Shown in pieces: positions 43,534 through 51,705 of a DNA stretch of 64,000 bases. Position numbers and translations under genes: made by a program. The notes below the pieces were generated by a model. That model ran no database searches, was not told the origin of the DNA, and saw nothing but the letters and a program-made list of their open reading frames with translations. Source of the DNA: Chitinophaga flava (GTDB taxonomy: Bacteria; Bacteroidota; Bacteroidia; Chitinophagales; Chitinophagaceae); the NCBI RefSeq assembly GCF_003308995.1, contig NZ_QFFJ01000002.1:1426001-1490000 (forward strand), in the 5' to 3' direction. The stretch's first letter is position 1. The number at the start of each line of letters is the position of its first letter.

Positions 43534-46308
43534 ATGAGTTCTAGCTACAAAAATAATTATAAAAAGTTTTTACGACAGACATACCTGGCATTTGCAGGTG
43601 TGGTTATTGCCGTTCCCTTTATTATAGATGCATCCGGAGGCTCCAGGCCACACGCATCACTGACTTTTAACAAAAAATTGGCAGATACTGTTCCCGCCCG
43701 GAAAGATACGGTAAAACCCAAGGCCGGCAAAGCCGCGGTTAAACCTACTTCGGATACCAACATGGTTTCCCGGGACCAGGACACCACCAAACACGTAACG
43801 GTGGATACCATCTTTGTACCCAAGGTCTCCAAAGATACACTGGACGCACCAGTAACCTACAAAGCCAAGGATTCTATCATTCTGATGGTGCCGGACAAAC
43901 GTTTCTATCTGTATGGTACCGCCAATACAAAGTATAAAAGTATCGACCTCTCGGCAGAAAAAATGAACTTTGACCAGGCTACCGGCGTGCTGGAAGCTAC
44001 CAATGCCAAAGATACTGCCGGTAAGTTTATCGGACGCCCTGTGATGAATGATGGAGGTCAAAGCTTCGAATCGGATACACTCCGGTACAACTTTACCTCT
44101 CAGAAAGCAAAGATCTACAATACCCGCTCTCAGTATGGCGAAGGTTACATTCATAGTGAACTTACCAAAAAAGAAGCAGATAATACCATTTTCGGCTTCA
44201 AGAACGGTTATACCACGTGTAATCTGGACACACCGCACTTTAGCTTCCGGTCCCGCAAAATAAAGGTTATCCCGGACAAACTGGTCATTTCCGGTCCGGC
44301 CAACCTGGAAATTATGGGTATCCCCACGCCACTTTATATTCCTTTTGCTATCTTCCCGATCACCCAGGGCCAGCGCTCCGGTATCCTGCCACCACAGTAC
44401 GTGGTGAACCAGCAGAAAGGGATGGGCCTCGAAAACGGAGGATATTACTTTGGTATGGGGGAGCATATGGACCTGACCCTGCGGGGGGATGTGTATTCCT
44501 ATGGTAGCTGGAGCCTCACCGCCAGCCCTACCTACCGGAAACGCTATAAATACAATGGCGGCCTCAACCTGAGTTTTGCCAATACCCGCTTCGGAGACCC
44601 GGCTGTTAAATCCGAGTTCCAGACCTCCAGGGACTTCCGGGTAACCTGGAACCACAGCATGGACAGCAAAGCCCGTCCTGGTGTAAACTTTGGCGCCAGC
44701 GTTAACTTCGGAACCTCTTCCTATAACAGGTATAACGTATTCGACTATAATACCCGTGTGAATAACAACATAGGGTCATCTATTACCTTTTCCAAAACCT
44801 GGCAGGGCAAGCCTTATAACCTTACCCTGGGTCTGAACCACTCTCAGAACCTGAGCACACGTGATGTATCTATCTCCTTCCCGGACGGTACCTTCACCGT
44901 GAACACCATCTATCCTTTCCAGCCAAAGGAAATGGTGGGAACTCCCAAATGGTATCAGAAAATCGGGGTATCCTATAATGCTATTTTACGTAACCAGGCT
45001 AACTTCAAAGACTCCCTGTTCGGCAAACAACAGATGTGGGACGCTATGCAGACCGGTATGCAGCACAACGTGCCGATATCGTTTTCCATCCCGATATTGA
45101 AAACACTGACCTTATCACCCGGTATCAACTATAGTGAATATTGGTACACTAAAAAGGTGGTCAGATCATGGGATCCTAAAAAACGGGTATCCATAGATTC
45201 CGTTGGTGGCGTAGACACTACTTACGTCCCTGGTTTTTATGCTGCCCGCGACATCAGTGCCAGCGTATCCCTGTCTACTGCTGTGTATGGAATGTATGCC
45301 TTCAGCAAACATTCCAAAGTAAAAGCTATCCGCCACGTAGTGCGCCCTACACTCAGTGCCAGCTATCGTCCGGATCTTTCCAGTGCCTATTATTATACAT
45401 ACCAGTACAGTGGCAACCCCAAGGATCTTACAAGAGTATCGTACTTTGATGGTTCCGTTATAGGAGTGCCCTCGCCCGGTGCCTTTGGTGGTCTCAACTT
45501 TGGCCTGGACAACAATCTGGAAATGAAAGTGTTTTCCAGAAAAGACACCACAGGCAACCATGAGAAAAAAGTGAAGCTCCTTGACGGTTTTGGTATCAAC
45601 GGTAGTTACAACCTGGTGGCCGACTCCTTCAAGCTCTCCACCTTCAGCATTTATGCCCGTACCAACCTGTTTGATAAAATCAATATCTCTGCCAGTGGTA
45701 ACATCGACCCCTATCAGGTAGATAACCGCGGGCACCGTCTGGATAAATATGTATGGCAACAGGGTAAGATCAGCCTTGGCCGCCTTACCAATGCCAGCAT
45801 CTCGCTGAGTACGTCCTTCCAATCGAAGGAAAACAAGAAGAGCCAGGATAAACGTAAGACCATGGACTCTCTGGATAACATTACCAATGCAGACGCTGCA
45901 CTGGCTGCCCAGCAACGACAACTGCAGATGGTACGCAACAACCCCGGAGAATATGTGGACTTCGATATTCCCTGGCGTGTGGATCTGTCGTATAGCTTGT
46001 CTTATACCAACCAGGTCATACCCGACTCGGGCGGTGTAGTACGACGTATAACCCAGTACGTTAACTTCAACGGAGACTTCAGTCTGACACCGAAATGGAA
46101 AATAGGTCTGAATAGTGGTTTCGATTTTACCAATATGCAGATTGCCTATACGAACATGTATATCTCGCGTGATCTTCACTGTTGGCAGATGTCGATTAAC
46201 CTGATACCGTTTGGTACCTTCCGGCAGTTCAGTATCACGATCAATCCCAAAGCAGGTATTCTGCGGGATTTGCGAATCAACCGATCGCGACAGTTTTACG
46301 ATTTTTAG
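43534..46308 (+). CDS. Putative LPS-assembly protein LptD
   Basis: A 924-residue outer-membrane protein. An N-terminal hydrophobic signal (about 13-32) precedes a Lys/Asp/Thr-rich linker. An OstA-like domain follows (about 125-240, FYLYGTANTKYKSIDLSAEKM, cited as ANTKYKSIDLSAEKM). The LptD barrel then begins at LEIMGIPTPLYIPFAIFPI, cited as PTPLYIPFAIFPITQG, and QRSGILPPQY and ends at RQFSITINPKAGILRDL. It delivers LPS to the cell surface. It differs from the E. coli protein in its long linker and lacks the obvious paired cysteines of E. coli LptD. Its own promoter and terminator flank it. Confidence 0.85.
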   Translation: MSSSYKNNYKKFLRQTYLAFAGVVIAVPFIIDASGGSRPHASLTFNKKLADTVPARKDTVKPKAGKAAVKPTSDTNMVSRDQDTTKHVTVDTIFVPKVSKDTLDAPVTYKAKDSIILMVPDKRFYLYGTANTKYKSIDLSAEKMNFDQATGVLEATNAKDTAGKFIGRPVMNDGGQSFESDTLRYNFTSQKAKIYNTRSQYGEGYIHSELTKKEADNTIFGFKNGYTTCNLDTPHFSFRSRKIKVIPDKLVISGPANLEIMGIPTPLYIPFAIFPITQGQRSGILPPQYVVNQQKGMGLENGGYYFGMGEHMDLTLRGDVYSYGSWSLTASPTYRKRYKYNGGLNLSFANTRFGDPAVKSEFQTSRDFRVTWNHSMDSKARPGVNFGASVNFGTSSYNRYNVFDYNTRVNNNIGSSITFSKTWQGKPYNLTLGLNHSQNLSTRDVSISFPDGTFTVNTIYPFQPKEMVGTPKWYQKIGVSYNAILRNQANFKDSLFGKQQMWDAMQTGMQHNVPISFSIPILKTLTLSPGINYSEYWYTKKVVRSWDPKKRVSIDSVGGVDTTYVPGFYAARDISASVSLSTAVYGMYAFSKHSKVKAIRHVVRPTLSASYRPDLSSAYYYTYQYSGNPKDLTRVSYFDGSVIGVPSPGAFGGLNFGLDNNLEMKVFSRKDTTGNHEKKVKLLDGFGINGSYNLVADSFKLSTFSIYARTNLFDKINISASGNIDPYQVDNRGHRLDKYVWQQGKISLGRLTNASISLSTSFQSKENKKSQDKRKTMDSLDNITNADAALAAQQRQLQMVRNNPGEYVDFDIPWRVDLSYSLSYTNQVIPDSGGVVRRITQYVNFNGDFSLTPKWKIGLNSGFDFTNMQIAYTNMYISRDLHCWQMSINLIPFGTFRQFSITINPKAGILRDLRINRSRQFYDF

Positions 46309-46320
46309 CGATATCTCATA

Positions 46321-46360
46321 AAAAAGCAGCGAAGCAGTTAAAATGGCTTCGCTGCTTTTT
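46321..46360 (+). terminator. Terminator of the lptD-like gene
   Basis: AAAAAGCAGCGAAGC and GCTTCGCTGCTTTTT are perfect 15-base complements, 10-base loop, followed by more Ts. Confidence 0.95.
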
Positions 46361-46571
46361 TTATGGGATATTGCTGGCCGATTGGAAAAACCAGATATAT
46401 TAAAACATCGGAATGGTATTCCTGCGCGTGCAGGCGTGTCCGTAGTCAATGTGGTCATTCAGATAAACGACGGGGCTGATACGCTGCGAATGAACCGCAT
46501 AGCTGGCATTTGAAGGGATATTCCGGGAGAGATGATGAATGGTGCTATAAACCCGTTATTGTGAGTGGTAT

Positions 46572-46620
46572 ATAAACGAAAGAACCCGTTTGATTGATTC
46601 AAACGGGTTCTTTCGTTTAT
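46572..46620 (-). terminator. Terminator of the acyltransferase gene
   Basis: A 22-bp perfect stem (outer ATAAACGAAAG, inner AACCCGTTTGA) with a 5-base loop lies two bases past the stop codon. It is unusually long and can act on either strand. Confidence 0.85.
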
Positions 46621-46622
46621 GC

Positions 46623-47366
46623 TTAGTCTTTATTATTTGCCTCATAATAATCCCACATCAGCCGGAATACTTTTTCTTTTAATGCGGGCAGATCATCGCG
46701 GGTCATCCCGGTGGTAGGGATGGGTGGGAGCACGTGGTACTCGATACGATGCGGCCAGGCGAAGAATGTTTTTTCGGGCGGCAGGATTTTTTTTGTATTA
46801 AACAGTACCGAAGGCATCAGCGGCGTCTGTGTATCTATGGCCAGTGCGAAGGCGCCGTCATAGAACGATTTCAGCGGGTCTGCGGTACGGTTGCGGGTAC
46901 CTTCCGGATACAGGAGCATGTGGATGCCCCTGGAGAGGGCTTCTTTCATGTCCACAATACTTTGTTTACGGCTGGCTTCACTGCTGCGGTCTACGAGGAT
47001 GCCGCCGATTCTGTACAGTATACCGAACAGCGGAATCTTACCCATGGAGGCTTTAGCCAGGGTTTTATTGGCACCAGGTATATAACCGGTGGTGATCGGT
47101 ACATCCATCAGTGAGTTGTGGTTGCATACGATCACATAGGTTTGACCAGGGGCAAAGTTTTCCATCCCTTTCAGCCTTGTAGGGCAGCCGATCAACGGTA
47201 GGTATATGTTCATCCATCTGCGGCCTATAGCGATAAAAACACGTGTAGGTACAGGCTCAGGCCAGAACGAGGCAATCGAGACAGGGATCAGAACGATCAG
47301 CATCATACCAGCAAACAATAACAATGCGTATAGTGCGTAAATTCTTCCCAGTATATTTTTTAACAT
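46623..47366 (-). CDS. Lysophospholipid acyltransferase (PlsC family)
   Basis: A 247-residue inner-membrane enzyme, probably 1-acyl-glycerol-3-phosphate acyltransferase making phosphatidic acid. The HxxxxD catalytic motif is H83-D88 in CNHNSLMD. The EGTR substrate motif is at 155-158 in YPEGTRNR. One or two N-terminal helices (about 8-34) anchor it. Some relatives acylate ornithine or other amino lipids, so the acceptor is not certain. It is downstream of ung on the same strand, 36 bases apart. Confidence 0.93.
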   Translation of the reverse strand: MLKNILGRIYALYALLLFAGMMLIVLIPVSIASFWPEPVPTRVFIAIGRRWMNIYLPLIGCPTRLKGMENFAPGQTYVIVCNHNSLMDVPITTGYIPGANKTLAKASMGKIPLFGILYRIGGILVDRSSEASRKQSIVDMKEALSRGIHMLLYPEGTRNRTADPLKSFYDGAFALAIDTQTPLMPSVLFNTKKILPPEKTFFAWPHRIEYHVLPPIPTTGMTRDDLPALKEKVFRLMWDYYEANNKD

Positions 47367-47402
47367 AACTGATAACTTACGGTAAAGATACAGATAGTTA
47401 TT

Positions 47403-48074
47403 TTAGAGACGCCAGTCTACCGGTTCGATGCCAGCTTTCAGCAGGAGTTCATTGGTTTTGGAAAAATGTCTACAACCGAAAAAGCCATTGGCGGCGCTGA
47501 AAGGGGAGGGATGAGCCGCTTTCAAAATATGGTGTTTGGTGGCGTCTATCAGGATTTGTTTGTCCTGGGCAAAGCGTCCCCAGAGCAGGAATACCACATC
47601 TCTTTTTTGGTCGGATATTTTACGGATGACAGCGTCGGTGAAGTTCTCCCAGCCTATTTTGCTGTGGGAGGCAGGTTCGCCGGCCCTTACTGTCAGGAAG
47701 GCGTTTAGCAGGAGTACGCCATGTTCGGCCCACTTGGTGAGATTGCCGCTTTGCGGGATCTCCAGACCAAGGTCGCTTTTCATTTCCTTATAGATGTTAA
47801 CGAGAGAAGGGGGTGGTTTAATGCCATCGGGCACAGAAAAACTGAGGCCATGTGCCTGTCCGGGACCATGATAGGGATCTTGTCCCAGTATCACTACTTT
47901 GACATCATTAAAAGGGGTTTTCTGAAATGCATTGAAGATGTTGTTTCCAGCAGGGTACAGGGTTTTACCCAATGCTCTCTCATGTTTCAGGTGCATGACA
48001 ATCTCCGCAAAATAGGTCTTGTTGAACTCGTCCTTGAGTATCTCTTTCCAGCTTTCTTCGATCTGAACGTCCAT
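47403..48074 (-). CDS. ung: Uracil-DNA glycosylase
   Basis: A 223-residue DNA-repair enzyme that excises uracil. It has the catalytic water-activating Asp D66 and the GQDPYHGPGQAHGLSFS motif (64-80). The DNA-intercalating loop is HPSPFSAANGFFG near the C-terminus (about 192-204). All family residues are present, so it should be active. It is on the same strand as the PlsC-like gene. The tRNA-Arg promoter lies divergent, 37 bases from its start. Confidence 0.97.
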   Translation of the reverse strand: MDVQIEESWKEILKDEFNKTYFAEIVMHLKHERALGKTLYPAGNNIFNAFQKTPFNDVKVVILGQDPYHGPGQAHGLSFSVPDGIKPPPSLVNIYKEMKSDLGLEIPQSGNLTKWAEHGVLLLNAFLTVRAGEPASHSKIGWENFTDAVIRKISDQKRDVVFLLWGRFAQDKQILIDATKHHILKAAHPSPFSAANGFFGCRHFSKTNELLLKAGIEPVDWRL

Positions 48075-48110
48075 GTTTGAATCAGTATTTTTAAGAAAAA
48101 TTAAATTAAA

Positions 48111-48143
48111 TTTGATTTATTGGAAAATAATTCCATAAATTTG
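48111..48143 (+). promoter_or_regulatory. Promoter of tRNA-Arg
   Basis: TTTG (48111-48114), a 21-base gap, then TAAATTTG (48136-48143). The start would be near 48149, about 60 bases before the tRNA. Confidence 0.7.
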
Positions 48144-48207
48144 CACTCCCAAAATGATAGATAAATATAGCAATTTATTTAACATTAGCGGGAAAAACAA
48201 AAGATAA

Positions 48208-48281
48208 GTCTCGGTAGCTCAGCTGGATAGAGCAACTGCCTTCTAAGCAGTAGGTCATTGGTTCGAATCCAATCCGGGACA
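48208..48281 (+). tRNA. tRNA-Arg (anticodon TCT)
   Basis: A 74-base cloverleaf. The acceptor arm GTCTCGG pairs with CCGGGAC (one G-U) and A is the discriminator. The anticodon stem ACTGC/GCAGT encloses loop CTTCTAA, giving anticodon TCT for AGA/AGG codons. The T arm contains GGTTCGAATCC-type sequence. The CCA end is not encoded. It is the site next to which the AT-rich caspase-like gene lies. Confidence 0.97.
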
Positions 48282-48284
48282 CAG

Positions 48285-48328
48285 AAAAGAGGAAAATTGC
48301 GAAAGCGGTTTTCCTCTTTTTGTTTTTC
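48285..48328 (+). terminator. Terminator of tRNA-Arg
   Basis: AAAAGAGGAAAA and TTTTCCTCTTTT form a 12-bp stem around a 12-base loop, followed by TGTTTTTC. Confidence 0.85.
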
Positions 48329-48412
48329 TATTAAGTTTTCTTATTAGTCGGAATAATAAATAGAGAATAAGTTCCCTGACCCAAACAATAAGGCAAAAAT
48401 GTGAACTGGATG

Positions 48413-49897
48413 TTATTTGGCTCTTTGTAGAAATTTCTGAATATCCTTTCTCCGCAATTCGTTGTTCGCTATCACGATCTCTTGAAGATTCTTCATGCCA
48501 TGTAATATGTCTTGTTCTACTGTTTGAATGTTACTTTCCATTAATCTATAGGAAGTGAACGAGGGAGATATAAAATCCGGGTTGATTTTTTCCTTAGTAC
48601 CATCCCAACTATACAATAATTTGACACTGCAAAGTACAAATCCAAATGCAACCTGATAGCAAAGAAACACGAGGCTTGCACTGACGTTGTAAACAGAAGA
48701 TGACTCAAATTTAATAACAGCCGAATGTATGAATTCATGATGGAAATTAATGCTATATGTATAGAAGGGTGAGGGTTCTCCGTACAATATATCTACCATT
48801 GATGCCAAACCTTTAGGGGTTCTTTTTTGAGGCTCATGTAAGGTTTTCTCAAAAATGTCATGAATAGCCATCAAACCAAAATTAGAAGCCCCCTCAATTA
48901 TCGCTTTTTCAAGGTGGCCTTCAAGTGATGTATTGATTCCAGCCTCGGATATAGATAGGGCATTTATCGTGTGGTCATTGTACTGGGATTTGAAGTTACT
49001 TATGCAGTTTTTGAATACGCCTTGTAATGATGTTTGGAGCATCTTTCTATTTTCATACTTAAGGCTTTCCTCTAAATCAAATTTATCATCGGATTGGGCC
49101 TCCTCGGCCATATCTGTTTTTTTCTTCTGCATTTCAATATTTTTTAATGGCTGTGTTATGATGTCAGTTTGAATTTTCTGCTGAACCGGCAGATAGGAAA
49201 AGGGTTTATATCCTCTCGTCCTTGATTCACTTACAGGGATTTGGATATATTTTTTTAGTTCGCTGGCTTTTCTTTTTATATATGTGTCAATACTACTCAT
49301 TGTCAAGAATCCATTACTATCATAATGTGCTTCATCGTGAATGGCTTGAATAAAGAAATGAGTGAATATGCTATTTTGGAAACCATCTGATTGTAGCGCT
49401 TTTCTGTCAGCTTCTGCGGCAAAAAGCAGATAGATTTCTTTTGAGTCATAGTAATTCTTTCTTTCAATCTTGCTATGATTTCCTTTTACATAAATATTAC
49501 CTCCTGCGTGACATGCATCGATTATCAGATATTGATTTTTGGCGCTTAACGGCTCAAAGTACTCATTCATGATTTGTTTTACAGAAAGGGTGGTCTGGTC
49601 AACTAATTCAAGCACTGATTCTTCTTCAGCATCATTAAACACCCCATGTCCAGAATAATAAAATAGAAAAAGATCTTGATTGGCAACCACCTTGTTCTTA
49701 ACTAATGCAATGGAGTGAGCAATTCTCTCGGCCACCGGTAAAATCGTGTCATCAATTGTATAGATATTTTCTTCTTCAAATCTACAGTGGCTAATTAGTG
49801 TTTTCCTTAGATCATTCACATCTTTATTGGAATACTTTAATGGTTGGTCATGATACTTATCTTGTCCAATTAAAATCGCATATCTTTTTTCCTTCAT
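48413..49897 (-). CDS. Caspase-like (C14) protease with uncharacterised C-terminal region
   Basis: A 494-residue protein. The N-terminal caspase-like domain (about 5-245) shows the catalytic dyad: H84 in YYSGHGVF and C129 in DACHAGG. YAILIGQDKY starts the fold, with an N-terminal-domain TDD/DLFLFYYSGHG sequence. The C-terminal ~250 residues match no family I know. They contain a charged coiled-coil stretch (about 255-290), a helical region and a hydrophobic segment (406-428, VSASLVFLCYQVAFGFVLCS core) that may be a membrane helix. The gene is visibly more AT-rich than its neighbours and lies 3' of tRNA-Arg, which suggests transfer. It may be a death or defence effector; this is inference. Confidence 0.8.
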   Translation of the reverse strand: MKEKRYAILIGQDKYHDQPLKYSNKDVNDLRKTLISHCRFEEENIYTIDDTILPVAERIAHSIALVKNKVVANQDLFLFYYSGHGVFNDAEEESVLELVDQTTLSVKQIMNEYFEPLSAKNQYLIIDACHAGGNIYVKGNHSKIERKNYYDSKEIYLLFAAEADRKALQSDGFQNSIFTHFFIQAIHDEAHYDSNGFLTMSSIDTYIKRKASELKKYIQIPVSESRTRGYKPFSYLPVQQKIQTDIITQPLKNIEMQKKKTDMAEEAQSDDKFDLEESLKYENRKMLQTSLQGVFKNCISNFKSQYNDHTINALSISEAGINTSLEGHLEKAIIEGASNFGLMAIHDIFEKTLHEPQKRTPKGLASMVDILYGEPSPFYTYSINFHHEFIHSAVIKFESSSVYNVSASLVFLCYQVAFGFVLCSVKLLYSWDGTKEKINPDFISPSFTSYRLMESNIQTVEQDILHGMKNLQEIVIANNELRRKDIQKFLQRAK

Positions 49898-50009
49898 TTA
49901 TATATGTGGAAATTAAGTTTGAAATATTTAATTAAAAATTACAAAATTTATACGTTTTTATTGACATTATTATTGAAATCAATTTTGCTGTTTAAACCGC
50001 TATTCTCTT

Positions 50010-50462
50010 ATGAAGTACTTTATTATTTCACTACTCCTGATATGCCCTGTATTATTACATGCGCAAATAAATAATCCCGTTAAATGGACTTTCAGTTCCA
50101 AAAAAGTTTCTTCCAATGTTTACGAATTGCAGATGAAAGCTGGTATTGACCAGGGTTGGCATATATATGCACAGCAGGTTCCGGAGAATACGGTAGAGCC
50201 TACCGTTATTACCATCTCTAAAAATCCGCTGTTGAAAGTAGAGGGAAAAGTGAAGGAAAACGGTCGCCTTAAAAAGTTATTTGAAAAGGACTACAATGCC
50301 ACTTTGCCGTGCTATGAAAATGAAGTAAGTTTTGTACAACGGGTAGAGGTGAAAGGTGCTGCCAAAACAAAAATAAAAGGAACGGTGAGGTTTATGGTAT
50401 GTGATGATCACCAATGTCTTCCTCCGAAAGAGATTGAGTTTAACCTACCGATAGGTGGTTAA
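50010..50462 (+). CDS. DsbD alpha-domain-like periplasmic protein
   Basis: A 150-residue secreted protein with a signal peptide (1-19, LLHA before QINN). The rest resembles the N-terminal immunoglobulin-like domain of DsbD: QGWHIYAQQ, then the redox pair C131-x4-C136 in VCDDHQCLPPKEIEF. It should receive electrons in the periplasm, passing them to thiol oxidoreductases, but the membrane and thioredoxin domains of DsbD are absent here. It is a stand-alone domain, which is frequent in Bacteroidota. Confidence 0.82.
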   Translation: MKYFIISLLLICPVLLHAQINNPVKWTFSSKKVSSNVYELQMKAGIDQGWHIYAQQVPENTVEPTVITISKNPLLKVEGKVKENGRLKKLFEKDYNATLPCYENEVSFVQRVEVKGAAKTKIKGTVRFMVCDDHQCLPPKEIEFNLPIGG

Positions 50463-50492
50463 ATTATACGATCGTTTTTCCCAATCATATAT

Positions 50493-50519
50493 AAAACCCG
50501 GTGGCGATGCCGGGTTTTT
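50493..50519 (+). terminator. Terminator after the DsbD-alpha-like gene
   Basis: AAAACCCGG and CCGGGTTTT form a 9-bp stem with an 8-base loop followed by TG. The T run is within the stem. Confidence 0.8.
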
Positions 50520-50625
50520 GTATTCTATACCCCGACGCAGATCATTGGCAATTCCCTGATCTTTTAGTAAATTGTTAAGACCCGAAAGATGATCATCCTA
50601 GAATCACCCAAAACAGGCTTTTGAT

Positions 50626-51705
50626 ATGACTACCCGTATTCCATCTACCTCGCGCAGGATCATAGAAACCATCATTGTGCTGCTGTTGCTGCTGGGGCTG
50701 ATGTATGCCCTGTATGATGTGCTGAAGATATTCTTCGGGGTTTTCACTTTTGCGATCATTTTTTCGGTGTCGTTGTCGAAGTTCTATGAACGATGCTGTG
50801 AATGGATGGGGGGCAGGCGTAAGCTGGTGGCAGTGCTTTATTGCATTGTGTTGGTGGCCATGGTCGCATTGCCTTTCGGGTATGCTGTTTCCACTATCAA
50901 CGAACATCTGAAGGAAGCCAGTGATTGGGTAGATGCGGCCCGTGAAAATGGGATCCCCGACCTGCCCACATGGATTACCAATGTCCCGCTCGTTGGCAAA
51001 GACGTCGCAGTATTCTGGAAACAGCTGCAGTTGCGGCCCAGAGAAACGGCAAGTATCTATGAAAGACAGATCATGCATGCTATTCATCATATCGTTACTA
51101 CGGGTGTGGGTATCCTGGGCATGGCGTTGCAGGTGGTGCTGGGTATTATTGTGTCTGCTATTTTCCTGGTGAGTGGTGAGCAGCTGATGCGTCCTGTGCG
51201 GGCCACCATGACGCATATGTTTGGGGATAAAGATGGTTATGCCCTGTTGGCGGCCACAGCCCAGGCTGTAAAAGGTGTTTCCATTGGTGTGATGGGCACG
51301 GCGCTGATAGCCGCTGCTGTTTCCTGGATTGGCTTTATCATAGCAGGTGTGCCTATTGCCCTGGCCCTGGCGGCAGTAGTATATTTTCTGGTGGTGATAC
51401 AGGTGGGGCCACTATGGGTATGGGTGCCTGTGGTGATCTGGATGGCGGTGCAGGGACATACCGGCTGGGCAGTCTTTCTCGCTATCTATGGTGCAGGTGT
51501 GCTGGTGATGGACGGAATATTAAAACCGATTCTCATTGCAAAAAGCGGAAAACTTCCGTTTCTTGTGCTTTTCCTGGGAGTCATCGGTGGAATGGTGGCG
51601 TGGGGTTTCACCGGTATGTTCAAAGGTGCTATTATCCTGGCTGTCTTCTATACCATCTTTAACTCTTGGCTGGAAAAAACGAAATTCTACGCACCTAAAG
51701 ACTAA
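50626..51705 (+). CDS. AI-2E family (UPF0118/PerM) membrane permease
   Basis: A 359-residue inner-membrane protein with about seven or eight helices. The family pattern includes two N-terminal helices (about 10-60), a periplasmic or cytoplasmic linker, and a C-terminal block with GVSIGVMGTALIAAAVSWIGF, cited as IGVMGTALIAAA, then GPLWVWVPVVIW and PFLVLFLGVIGGMVAWGFTGMF, cited as FLVLFLGVIGG. Relatives export AI-2 or act as Na+/H+ antiporters; the substrate here is not known. It abuts the phosphoesterase gene with no gap and is co-transcribed. Confidence 0.88.
   Translation: MTTRIPSTSRRIIETIIVLLLLLGLMYALYDVLKIFFGVFTFAIIFSVSLSKFYERCCEWMGGRRKLVAVLYCIVLVAMVALPFGYAVSTINEHLKEASDWVDAARENGIPDLPTWITNVPLVGKDVAVFWKQLQLRPRETASIYERQIMHAIHHIVTTGVGILGMALQVVLGIIVSAIFLVSGEQLMRPVRATMTHMFGDKDGYALLAATAQAVKGVSIGVMGTALIAAAVSWIGFIIAGVPIALALAAVVYFLVVIQVGPLWVWVPVVIWMAVQGHTGWAVFLAIYGAGVLVMDGILKPILIAKSGKLPFLVLFLGVIGGMVAWGFTGMFKGAIILAVFYTIFNSWLEKTKFYAPKD

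Noticed and set aside
43657..44655. A 332-codon open frame on the minus strand
   Set aside because: Antisense shadow of the lptD-like gene without any family motif.
45166..46458. A 430-codon open frame on the minus strand
   Set aside because: Antisense to the lptD-like gene, no recognisable domain, and it reads through the terminator of that gene.
48262..49990. Integrative element with attachment sites at tRNA-Arg
   Set aside because: I looked for a repeat of the tRNA 3' end on the far side of the caspase-like gene and saw none, and there is no integrase gene. Transfer is still possible but not as a simple tRNA-integrated element.
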